Position numbers and translations under genes: made by a program | Notes under the pieces: model-generated | Databases searched by the model: none | The model's input: the letters and a program-made list of their open reading frames with translations, nothing else | Told to the model about the DNA's origin: nothing | From: Paramecium sonneborni | Lineage: Eukaryota; Ciliophora; Oligohymenophorea; Peniculida; Parameciidae | Assembly (NCBI GenBank): GCA_905182985.1 | Contig: CAJJDN010000005.1 | Coordinates: 977,687-1,041,686, forward strand | DNA: 64,000 nt | Direction of reading: 5' to 3' | Part shown: positions 25,481 to 37,308 of the stretch, piece by piece | Layout of the letters: each line of letters starts with the position of its first letter | Position numbering within the stretch: the first letter of the stretch is position 1

Positions 25481-25791
25481 ATGATAAATTATCTTTCATC
25501 AATCATTTATACTAATTTAAAACTTGATTCATCTATAAATTCATTTGTAATCTACAATTCAAATATTTTTGATACACCTTCTGATCTTTCTGATATTATT
25601 TTACATAATATATATGTTTATTAATAATAATAAATGTTCATTCAATAGCTGCTGCTAATACTGATACTTATATCAAAGGATTACTATCACCTTTATTTCC
25701 TATTACTATTACTAAAAAATTCATAAATGAAGAACTATAATTCATTATTTCCAAATCCATAATCAGTTTAAATTAAATAACATAACATTGA
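25481..25791 (+). pseudogene. Short gene with an unresolved frameshift, unknown
   Basis: An open frame from ATG 25481 reads MINYLSSIIYTNLKLDSSIN and SFVIYNSNIFDTPSDLSDII. From about 25636 a different frame reads NVHSIAAANTDTYIKGLLSP, LFPITITKKFINEELQFIIS, to TGA 25789-25791. Both halves look like protein (mixed hydrophobic/acidic, sensible segments). No GT..AG intron between 25600 and 25636 gives the needed phase. Either a nonstandard intron, a sequence error or a broken gene. The pattern vaguely resembles small roadblock/longin-type proteins but no motif supports this. It lies between two minus-strand genes. Confidence 0.4.
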
Positions 25792-25959
25792 GCTAATTTA
25801 TTTGGATTAAAAAAATATTCAAATATAGATTACTAAAATTGAAAAAAAGATATGATTTTGTTTTTATAATAAAACATTCCTCTTATATTTATTTTGTTCT
25901 TTTATAGTAATAAAATATCTTAAATAATGTCATAATAATAATTTTTGTAGTTTTTTTTT

Positions 25960-27792
<1,833 letters not shown>

Positions 27793-27834
27793 ATCAAAAT
27801 ATGATTGTTGAAAATATTTTCTATTTTTTTTATT

Positions 27835-29308
27835 ATGAATTAAATATAAACTCATGTTATCCATCAAATATTCTAATAGGCACATTTCTAAAATGATTAA
27901 CTATACCCTTTTCAAGATTTTATATCTTATCTAAATTCATTGGTAATAAATTTTATAACTTTTAGATAAATCAACAATTCCCCTTTGAAATAATTGAACC
28001 AATCCTTCAAGATGAGAATCCTACATAACTTAATCTACTTTCTATTCATGATTTTGCCAATATTATTCTCTAAGAATTTCAATCCTAAATCTAAATCAAA
28101 TAAAATGCTTTAGATCAAATCTAAATATACAAAAATGAATATTCCAAATTATTAGATGAATTCAAGGTAGCTAAATAAGAAGAAAGTTTGAATTAATACT
28201 AAATTGATATTGATAGCACTCTATTCATTACTGTTTCTCATGCAGAATGTTTGAAATCAAATCAATATTTTGTCACAATAACACTTTTTAATGAATCAAA
28301 GAATACTCAGATATCAAATAATACTAATCATCCTATTTGGTAAGAAGAATTCAAAATGTAAAAAATTATAAAACTATGTAGAATAGTCATGTAACTTCGC
28401 CACATGGTTAAATTATTATTGAATTATTCAATTAATCTCAAGTTCTAATTGGTTAATTAAAATTACCATTATATCAATTTAAAGATCAGTAGAGTTCAAA
28501 TTTGGATTATTTACTTGAAGATCAACATGGTGTACTTATAAATACTAAATTGAAACTTAATTTAACAATATGGTGGATTCATAGCAAAGTTGCTTTACTA
28601 TAAGATTAAATTATATTTGTTGATGAATATAAAAAAGAAATCAATGAATAATAATAGATAATCTAAAAATGCAATAATTTTATTGATACTTGTGTTTTAG
28701 CATTCGATGAATCAAGAATTATAAAAATAAAATAACATCCTTAAGAAGTATGTCAAGAACCTGATTCATAGGAATAATGGACTAATAAATTCTAAACTAA
28801 AATGTATTAAATTGCAAAATAATTTAAAAGTATAAACTATATTATTTTAATAAAGATGAACATTAAGACAGTCTTGAAGAATGGTAATAAATAGTATTAA
28901 TACTGAATGGATTTGTAACTATTTTTACACTTGTCTTAATTTCTTTGGCTAGACCATATTTTTAACAATTATCAATCTCCTTGTTTATTGGTATGTTAAT
29001 ATTGACCTATGATTCTGAACATATAAAAACATCAAAGATTTTACCATAAATATCTTTGATTTTATTAATCTAATGCATTTTTGATGGTTTTTGGTTGATT
29101 GTTAATTATGTATAATTTATATAATAGATATAAGAGAGTTTGGTGGAGTTGTACATTAATTTTCGAATAACAATTATTTGGTAGTAATATTATGAATTAT
29201 ATTTCCTATTATTGTACGATTATTATTTTACCCATCAATTTAATTTTGACAGCTTGTTCATTCAACTTATCCTTAAAATATTTAGCATAAAATAATATAG
29301 AATTATGA
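27835..29308 (+). CDS. C2-domain protein with C-terminal membrane helices
   Basis: After MNQIQTHVIHQIFQQAHFQN and a 23-nt intron comes a helical stretch, then a C2 core: STLFITVSHAECLKSNQYFV, TITLFN, NTNHPIWQEEFK. A 29-nt intron then leads to HVTSPHGQIIIELFNQSQVL, IGQLKLPLYQF. The Ca2+-binding aspartates of classical C2 loops are mostly absent, so calcium dependence is doubtful. A 26-nt intron precedes the C-terminal region with at least two membrane spans (WQQIVLILNGFVTIFTLVLI; LISLFIGMLIL). The final ~40 codons switch frame near 29110-29130, so the 3' end (TGA 29306-29308) is tentative. The layout of a C2 next to a C-terminal double membrane anchor is seen in membrane-contact and secretion proteins. 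Confidence 0.7.
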
Positions 29309-29396
29309 TAATAATTAGATTTATAATAATAATTAGATAATTTTTAACAATTTTTTTGATTTTTTTTCAATAAATAATTTAAATATTAAATTAAAA

Positions 29397-30014
29397 ATGA
29401 TAGTTTTAGTTCGACATGGTGAAAGAGCAGACAATTGTTTAATTGAATCTAAAAATATTTTAAATCTACATGATCCTCATCTTACTCCAAAAGGTTGTGA
29501 ATAAGCTTAATAAGCAGGAAAGTTAATATTGAAGGAAATTGAAAAATTTAATAAAGTTGATATTCAATCTTCTCCTTTTTTAAGATGTATAATGACTGCT
29601 AAAAATATTGCTAATTAAATAAAAAAAGATGAAGTTTCTTTATATACAGAAATTTGTGAAACTTTGTATTCTAATTTTTTCTCGAGTAATCCATTACCTA
29701 GATTAATTATTAATAATAATCCAGATTTAAACTATTTTTCTGGAATATCTTTAATTGATTAACAAAGTGAATCAGAAGATATTTATCCAGAAACACTTGA
29801 AGATGTGAATTATAGAATTTTAACTTACATCTAAAAAGTAATAGAAACAATTTAAGATGATTAATGTATAATTTTAGTAACTCATCAAAGACCTTTAAAA
29901 ACAATTTTAGAATAATTTAATTAATTAACAGAAGAAGTAGGTTATTGTAAGGTAATTTCTTTAAGAAAAGGGGACTCTATACAATTAGAAGAATGTCAAC
30001 TTAGCATTTATTGA
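29397..30014 (+). CDS. Histidine phosphatase superfamily protein
   Basis: A single intronless frame of 205 aa. The phosphohistidine motif RHGER is at residues 6-10 (MIVLVRHGERADNC). Other family marks are LTPKGCEQAQQAGKL (about 32-46), the arginine in SSPFLRCIMTAKNIA, the acidic ETLYSNFF segment, and the second catalytic histidine in IILVTHQRP near residue 165. This is the phosphoglycerate-mutase-like or UBASH3-like branch. The substrate is unknown; dPGM, fructose-2,6-bisphosphatase or protein phosphatase activity cannot be told apart. It starts 88 bp after the C2-membrane gene and is convergent with the exchanger gene, 72 bp away. Confidence 0.93.
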
Positions 30015-30086
30015 TTTATGTCTTTTTTTTATTTTTTACATAATATATACAGCACTTAACAATAAAACTTTTTATAATTGATTAAA

Positions 30087-32002
30087 TCAATCATTTTTTG
30101 GATCTGCATTTAATTATTTACTCTTTTTTAGATCTGATAGTTCTCCTTAAAAGTTAGCTGGTTTGTTGCCATTTTAATGAACTTTGTTTTCATCATCTTC
30201 TCCTGAATCGGAATCACTATAATCAATATTTGGTAATTATTTTCTTTTTTTATTATCCAATTCATGTTATTCTCTTTATTATCTTATGCTATCGTCATAC
30301 ATCTTGAAGTCTTTTTCTTTTTCACGTTAATGTTTATTTTTTTCATATTTTTTAGCTAAAATAATATCAGCCTTTCTTTAATTATAATTATAAATCAGAA
30401 ATGGCTTAACATAATTCTCATCAAAATTTTTAAAAAACTTTTCACTTTTATGTTCAATTCTTTTATAATTAGTTACGTCTTCTTAAATGAAAGTTTGTCT
30501 TATGGCTTATGATTATGTTGATTAAACTCTTGACATATAAACTGAAGTATCCTTATCCATTTATTTATAAGCCCATTCACAAACATATTTTAATGTTCCT
30601 CCAATAATTAAGGTAGTAAATACAACCATATATAAAGTAGTGGTTTAAATAATTTTATAATAATCTCCTCCACCAATTACTTATTCACAAATTAATGCAT
30701 AAGCAACAACTCCTTTAATTAATCCAGAATAGAAAAGTATGAAAAACTCATACTTATTAATTCTCCAGGGTCCTTTTGTTTTCAGTCTCAATCTAATTAA
30801 GAATAATAATTGAAATTACATAATTGCAAAACCATGTGCTAAAAGCATAGATGCTAATTTAGCTATTGGAGAAAAAAAAAAGTATTAAACAAGAAAAAAT
30901 GTGTAGACTTAAGATTTCACATTTACAGCATCATTATCATTAGGTTGAACAATTGCATTTTCAGTAACCATATATCCAATATAAAAGTAAATAATCGTTT
31001 CACTTATATAAGCAAGCGCTTTTATTGTTATTTTAGAGGAAGCAGAAGAAATTTTGGGTAAATTGTAGGTTTAATAATGAGATAACATTATACCACAAAT
31101 TAAAACAGCTAAAACACCACAAAAGTCTATAGCTTCACAAATACAAAATGAAAAGTAAGCAATATAAATAGTAAAGGCAGTAACAACAGAAGAATGTTCA
31201 GATAAAAATCTAGATTCTTTAGTAATCCAAGTTGCTATAGAGCCCACTACGAAACCTACAATTAAACCAACTAAAATATTTGCTAGAATCCATCCAATAA
31301 ATATGAATACATTATACCATTTTTCATCTTATCCTGCCTTTCCGTCATGAAATTTCTCAACAGTTTTACTTATAGCAAATACAACAACATCATTTAAGAT
31401 TTGTTCTCCAAAAATTATACTATGTAATTTAGGAGCATGTTCAAATTCCAATACACTTAAAGAAACAGCACTATCTTTTGATGTAATACAAGATGAATAG
31501 AAAGCTTATGCATATAGGGAATTATTCATTGAGTCATTTAAACTACTGTTTGAAGGTTAAACCCAAAATATATCTAGAATCTAAGGTTAATTTTACTTGT
31601 GTTTGTGAGAGAGTAATTTAATGATGCCAAAATCACAAAATTGAAAATTGTTCCAAATATACCATATAATATTACATAAAAGAAGTTTTTCATAAAATGC
31701 TGTTTATTTAAATTGTACCCTTCCTTAAACACTATTATTGGAAGCAAAACAAAAAAAAATATTTTCGAAGAATTGTCATATTGAATTTTCTATAATAATG
31801 GGAATTCGGTAAAAAGACCTATTAATACTCCTATTATTATAGCCACTGAGGCCTCTCTCAATAAATTATATTTTTTATGTTCACAAAAAGTTTAAAGCAA
31901 TGCGATTATCCCTAAAATGGTTGTAATTACAATGAAAATTCCTCCTGTAATTAGAGAATTTTTATCTATGTTAGATGTTTAAATAAATGGATTCAAGTCC
32001 AT
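30087..32002 (-). CDS. Na+/H+ exchanger (NHE/CPA1 family)
   Basis: Multi-span membrane protein. Diagnostic stretches: FFFVLLPIIVFKEGYNLNKQ (first cytoplasmic/gate region), and the ion-binding FGEQILNDVVVFAI carrying the N-D pair. Later come IGWILANILVGLIVGFVVGS, ITIKALAYISETIIYFYIGY and YSGLIKGVVAYALI. The order and spacing match eukaryotic NHEs (organellar or plasma-membrane type). The protein begins MDLNPFIQTSNIDKN at 32002. An intron near 31570 restores frame. A cytoplasmic tail, rich in Ser and acidic residues (YSDSDSGEDDENKVH), ends at TGA 30087-30089. Function by homology: electroneutral exchange of Na+ or K+ for H+ to set pH of a compartment or cytosol. Confidence 0.92.
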
Positions 32003-32179
32003 TTTGTTTATCTATAAATATAGAATTTATTATTAATGATTAATTTACATGTTGTAATCATCATATTATATAAATTAATTGATTTATTTTATAATAAATT
32101 TTTGAACTTAATTTTAAGTAATCACACAAATTCAATTTCTATAAGACTTTAGACTAATTAAATTAACTAAATTACTAAA

Positions 32180-33792
32180 ATGAACAGATAAGAAATAATG
32201 AATATGAAGCCAGAGAAAAAGATATCTAATTATAGTTTCAGCCTCAAGGCAATATTGGGTAAAGGTTCTTATGGAACAGTTTATTTTGGAAGAGAAATGA
32301 ATAGCTGTATTTTATAATATAATATAAATTAGAATTACCTGTTGCTCTTAAGGTCATTGATCATTCAAAAGCTTAAAACTATGGATAATTATACACTTCA
32401 CTTCATAAAGAAATAGAAATTATGAAAAGATTAAAACATCCTAACATAGTTTAATTATATGATGTATATTCTACATAAAATAATACTTATTTGGTCTAAG
32501 AATATTGTAATGGACCAGATTTAAAATAATATTTGGCTGCCAAAAAGAATTTGGAAGAAGATGAAGCTATAAAAATGATAAAGTAAATTGCAAATGGACT
32601 AAAAGAAATAGTCAGCAACAATTTTATTCATAGAGATCTTAAACCAGCCAATATACTTATTAATGATGGATAATGTAAAATAGCTGATTTTGGTTTCTCA
32701 AGACCATTACCATCAGAATGTGTAATGGAATCCTTAGTAGGTACACCACTTTATATGGCACCCTAAATTCTAACAAAATAATAATACACTTCAAAATGTG
32801 ATGTTTGGTCATTAGGATTAATATTTTATGAAATGCTATTTGGTACTCTTCCTTGGATTGTCACAAATTATATGGAGTTAGTTTATAAAATTAATAACTG
32901 CAAATTAACTTTTCCAAAAAATACTAAGATTTCTAAAGAATCTATGTCTTTTATTCAAGGATGCTTACATAAAGATGAACTTTAAAGATTAAGTTGGAAT
33001 GAAGTCTTTCTTCATCCATTAATTAAACCATAAATGAAAATATCTATAGATCCAGGAATTAATGAAATATTTAGTCCAAAATTTTCAACTCATAGATAAA
33101 ATTAATCTAATGATAAATCATCACTTCCAAGTGTTAGAGAAAGAAGTTGTTCAGGAAAGAATCTTTAAAATAAAATGACAGAATATAAAAGTGAAATTAA
33201 AATAGAATAAAAATAAGAACCAATACCTGCAAGTTCAAGTTAATAATCTACTGAAGGAGAAGAAAACATTAAAGTTGCAAATTATTTTCTTCCTAAATAG
33301 TAAGATAAATTAAGAAGAACAAGATCATAATTTGAAAATATTAAACCTAATTTAACTGAAATCAATTCTAAAAGATAAATCTAATAACCTTTACCTTCAA
33401 ATGGAAATCTTATCAGATAAGCATTTCCAAGTAAAAGAAAAAATTTATATGAATAATTTTCAAAAAACAACCCTTGCAAATTTAAATAAAATTTTGAAAT
33501 TCTCCTATAATTGCTTGATCTAATAGCATCATTAGAAAAAGATATAAAAAATTAAGATGCTGATTTGGAAGCCTTTTTAAATAAAGAAAAAATTGCTATT
33601 TTAAATGGACATTAGAATTAAGGCATTAGAATCAAAAGAGCTTAATAATATCTTGAAAAACTTGAAGGTCGAAAGAAATAAAAATTAGAAACCTTTATTA
33701 ATTTATTACAAAAAGATCGTGAGTCTTATGAAAATAATCTAAATTAACCTAAATAATATACTATAGCGGTACCACTATAGCTTTAATCCTGA
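32180..33792 (+). CDS. ULK/Atg1-like protein kinase
   Basis: Kinase domain in order: [20 protein letters not shown], then a 26-nt intron (32307-32332) before [13 protein letters not shown]. Next are [85 protein letters not shown], and [20 protein letters not shown]. The normal APE glutamate is Gln here (codon TAA). About 230 further residues are Ser/Lys/Gln-rich and end in a helical segment ([20 protein letters not shown]). ATG 32180 begins [17 protein letters not shown]; a second Met lies 5 codons on. ULK-like kinases with C-terminal helices control autophagy in other eukaryotes, but ciliates have expanded this group, so function is open. Confidence 0.9.
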
Positions 33793-33826
33793 ATTTTGAT
33801 TTTAATTAACTGCATTTTATAATATT

Positions 33827-34516
33827 ATGTACTTCTCTGATACAGAATATTATTCCGTTGTCGAGTCAATAAAAGATCTAAACAATTTTACTGCCTTACA
33901 ATAACAATCTCTGACTGAGAATACAAAAACTTTGCTGTCTTTAAATAATTCTTATTAAAATAATGCCCAATCCATTCTTAAATTGCTTCTCTAAGGAATT
34001 GGATAAAAATCAAATGAAAGAAATGAAAAAAATTTAGAATCTGACTTAAGAGACTGTCCTGATATTGTAAAATATTATTTTTATCAGAGTAGCTTGAAAC
34101 ACACTTTAAAAATACTTTAAACTAAATTTAAATCAAAAATTAGGAAATAATTGAAAAATTATTAATTTGCCAATAGAAAATAGAATTTAAAGCAAAAAGA
34201 TAAAAATCTTTGTAAAAAAATGCTTCATGGGAACTGGCTCTAAAAGATGAAATAGATATATTAAAGAAAAAGGTTCATCAACTTAATGAAGCTTTATAAT
34301 AAGTAGAAATTTAAATTTAAAATTTTTGAATAGCATTCCATAAAAATTTAACATGAAGAAAGAACAAATTTAGTAGTAGCAAGAGAATAACATGAAAATT
34401 TTGAGCAAGAATCCTTAAATTTATTAAAAAGTTTAAAAGATGATTACTTAAAATAATTGAAATAATTGTAATAGAGTTAAAAAGTGATTAGGCATTTTAA
34501 TGAAGCTTTAGAATGA
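33827..34516 (+). CDS. Small coiled-coil protein, unknown
   Basis: Begins MYFSDTEYYSVVESIKDLNN. Two introns restore a single coiled-coil frame: 23 nt after LRDCPDI (ending CAGAG) and 31 nt before HSIKIQHEERTNLV. The product is about 210 aa of continuous heptad coil (NQEIIEKLLICQQKIEFKAK; WELALKDEIDILKKKVHQLN; HENFEQESLNLLKSLKDDYL). No other domain. It sits 34 bp downstream of the ULK-like kinase and 52 bp upstream of ASF1, all plus strand. A filament or basal-body component would fit but is unproven. Confidence 0.8.
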
Positions 34517-34568
34517 ACAATTATTATATTCTTTTTTTATAATTAATATAATATATTTTAAATTTGAA

Positions 34569-35219
34569 ATGGCGCTTGTTGAAGTAACAAACATAATTTT
34601 TGAAAATGAATTGGCTTTATTCTAAACTCCAATCTCATTACAAATAACATTTGAAGTTCTAAATGATTTAAGTGATGAAATAGAATGGAAGTAAAATAAT
34701 TAATATTAAATTAGTTTAATTTATATTGGATCTCCTTTAAGTGAGAAATTTGATTAAGTTTTAGACAATTTTAGCATGGGTCCATTATAAAGAGGAGTAA
34801 TGTAGTTTACAATTACGAGTCAACCTCCTAATTACTAATTGATTCCAACAAAAGAAGATTTGTTTAGTGTATCCGCCTTAATATTGACCGCCAAATATAG
34901 GTAAAAGGAATTTTTTAGAGTTGGTTATTATGTTTACAATAATTACACAGAAGCAGAGTTAATTGAAAATGAACCATAAGTAGTATTAATTGATAGAGTT
35001 TATCGACAAATAATGGGAAGTAATCCAAGAATTACAAAATTTCCAATTGATTGGGAAGGATAATTAACATAACTTTATGTTCTTCCAACAAATTAATAGT
35101 TTATGTTTGAGTCTATGATTCAACAATAATAGAATAATATTGGAATGCAAACTGAACAAAATGAACAAGTCTAATAGGGATAATAGAGTAATAGTACATT
35201 CACTCAAAATTTATTTTGA
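34569..35219 (+). CDS. ASF1: Histone chaperone ASF1
   Basis: Very clear ASF1: MALVEVTNIIFENELALFQT, PISLQITFEVLNDLSDEIEW, then a 24-nt intron, NLIYIGSPLSEKFDQVLDNF, LQRGVMQFTITSQPPNY, PTKEDLFSVSALILTAKYR, EFFRVGYYVYNNYTEAELIE, RVYRQIMGSNPRITKFPIDW. This is the complete immunoglobulin-like core that binds H3-H4. A Gln-rich, acidic-poor tail of about 50 residues follows (FESMIQQQQNNIGMQTEQNE), unlike the acidic tail of yeast ASF1. ASF1 hands H3-H4 to CAF-1 or HIRA for nucleosome assembly in the nucleus. Start is the only sensible methionine; stop TGA 35217-35219. Confidence 0.97.
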
Positions 35220-35269
35220 ATGTTTAATTATTTATATAATAAAAAAAATATTGAGATAATCAATTAATA

Positions 35270-35670
35270 ATGATAGCTGGATATTTGTAAAATAAATTAA
35301 TAGCATAATCGACCATTTAGGAAGTGCATGGAACTGATATGTTAGCGACTTTAGGTATCATAAAGATTAATAATTAAATATAGATAGAAGAACTTCAAAA
35401 TTTAATATGGGTGGATAATCTCAGTAATAATAGAATCCATTAGATTTGGTTTAAATTAGTAGTGCATTACCTTAAATTACATTTTCGTAGTAAACTGATT
35501 AAAGATTGTAAAATCTTTTAAATATAAACTACTAATAATTAATATCACAATAAGCAAGTCCTCCAAACATTGATTTGATTAATTAAATTAAGGTTTATGA
35601 AAATAAATATAATATTTTAGGAATAAGCAAGAGTTGTTAGGATTCATTATTAAACTTGATTAAATTATGA
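35270..35670 (+). CDS. Small Gln-rich protein, unknown
   Basis: Begins MIAGYLQNKLIAQSTIQEVH. A 29-nt intron (about 35354-35382) is removed to give TLDRRTSKFNMGGQSQQQQN, followed by PLDLVQISSALPQITFSQQT. It ends INQIKVYENKYNILGISKSC then QDSLLNLIKL at TGA 35668-35670. About 120 aa. The sequence RRTSKFNMGG looks like a short conserved peptide. I do not recognise the family. The last ~25 codons could alternatively be removed as a 28-nt GTTTATG...TTTAG intron, giving a shorter end. Confidence 0.6.
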
Positions 35671-35718
35671 TATATTATAATATATTAATTATATAAAAAT
35701 TTAAAATCATTATACAAA

Positions 35719-37227
35719 ATGGAATCTGAACAACCTGAAAGTTATATTAAAGATGAGATAGTTTGGGCTAAAATAAGAGGATGTACGTGGTATAAATTAA
35801 TTTAGACCCTTGGTGGCCTGGAATTGTAGCTGAAGTGATAAAAGATAAATAGTCATCAGAACCTACAAAATACCTTGTAAATTTCATAGGAGATAATTCA
35901 CAGTATGATTAACCTTTGAATAGAAGTTCCACATTACCTTTTTAAAGTCTTGCCAAATATTAGGAAAAGTATGATGAAATAGTACCAAAAATCAAAACAA
36001 AGATACATAAAGATTCAGTCACTGCAGCAGATTAAATTTTGAAAGGACAGTCAACATATGAAAGTATTTAAATTCTGATAATAGTTGAATCAAAAAAACT
36101 TTCTAAAAAAAAGAATAAACGAAAGAGAACAAGGTCATCCTCAAGCGAAGAACATAGTGGTATATATGGATCATCTAGAAAATCAAAGATGGATTCAGAG
36201 GATATTACAAAACCGGACAATTTTAGTTCTGAAATTTAAGAATTATTAAAATTGATAAGTGAGACAAAATTAAACCCCATTTAAATCGAAACAAAAATAT
36301 CAAGTGTATAATAAATATTATAATCATAGCTGATGCAAATTGTTGATTTAGATAGACCAGATATAATGGAGATTTTATAAGGTCCAAATGGAAAATTGTT
36401 AATGTAAATACAGGCAAGATTAACTGATAAAAAGATTCTTTCTCGAGCATAAGGAGATTTTACATAACTACTTGAGAAATTGAAATCAATTGTATTAAGA
36501 ACGGTAATAGAGAAATGAAAAACCTAGTTTTTTACAGTATTTTGACCCAACCGAAATCATCCAGTAACTTCATTAAGTCTCAGGTTAGAAGAAGATCACT
36601 TAAAAATTGTTGGAGAAGTTGTCAAATTAACCAAACTTTATTTTAGATTGTAATGTTAGATACCAATTTAAAAGCTGAAGATGATAGTGAGGAATCTGAT
36701 TCAGAAGAGAGTGATGGTGAGAGTGAAGAGGAAGAATCTAGTGAAGTATCAGTGAAGAAAGGAAAATATTAAAGATAGGTTCCAATAGCTAAACCAGTTA
36801 TTAGAAAAAAATATACATAAACTCAATCACCTAAAAAACCAAGAAAATAAAGTTAAGATGTTCCTAATCCTTTATAAAAAAACAGAGTAGTTTAGAAAAT
36901 ATCTGAGACTATATCTGAATATACAGATTAAAGTATTCCAAAAAGAATAAGTGAAGATATAGAAAGTAGAATTAGATCATGCGATTCAAATATGGGATTT
37001 GTATATAAGAAAAAATATCGTACAATTCTCGATAATATTAAAGTATAAATATTTATAGATTTTAGAAATCATCAAAACTTGAACTTATCAACTTATTGGG
37101 AGGAAGTTCTAACTCAGAATAGTTATGGAGTAAATATAATTTATATTTAGATTATCTGAATGGTCACATTCAAAGTATGAATTAAAGTGGAAACAAATAA
37201 AATGATTATGAATAATAATAATATTGA
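35719..37227 (+). CDS. PWWP protein with TFIIS-N/IBD-like and TFIIS-M-like domains
   Basis: The N-terminal PWWP domain reads IKDEIVWAKIRGYPWWPGIV then AEVIKDKQ; the PWWP core becomes continuous only after a 23-nt intron (35783-35805). A basic nuclear linker follows (LSKKKNKRKRTRSSSS). The helical segment KLLMQIQARLTDKKIL...QLLEKLKSIVLRT, then YFDPTEIIQQLHQVSGQKKI and TQKLLEKLSN, looks like a TFIIS N-terminal or LEDGF-IBD fold. An acidic stretch, then SEDIESRIRSCDSNMG and KKKYRTILDNIKKSSKLELI, NLLGGS matches the TFIIS central (TFS2M) domain. Introns of 34 and 25 nt are needed for one frame. Such proteins read H3K36 methylation and couple it to transcription elongation; that role is inferred. 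Confidence 0.75.
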
Positions 37228-37308
37228 TGAATATGTTAAACTAATATTATTCAAAAATATACATTGTCTGATAATTAATTTAAATTCAAATATTATTATC
37301 GAAACTTC

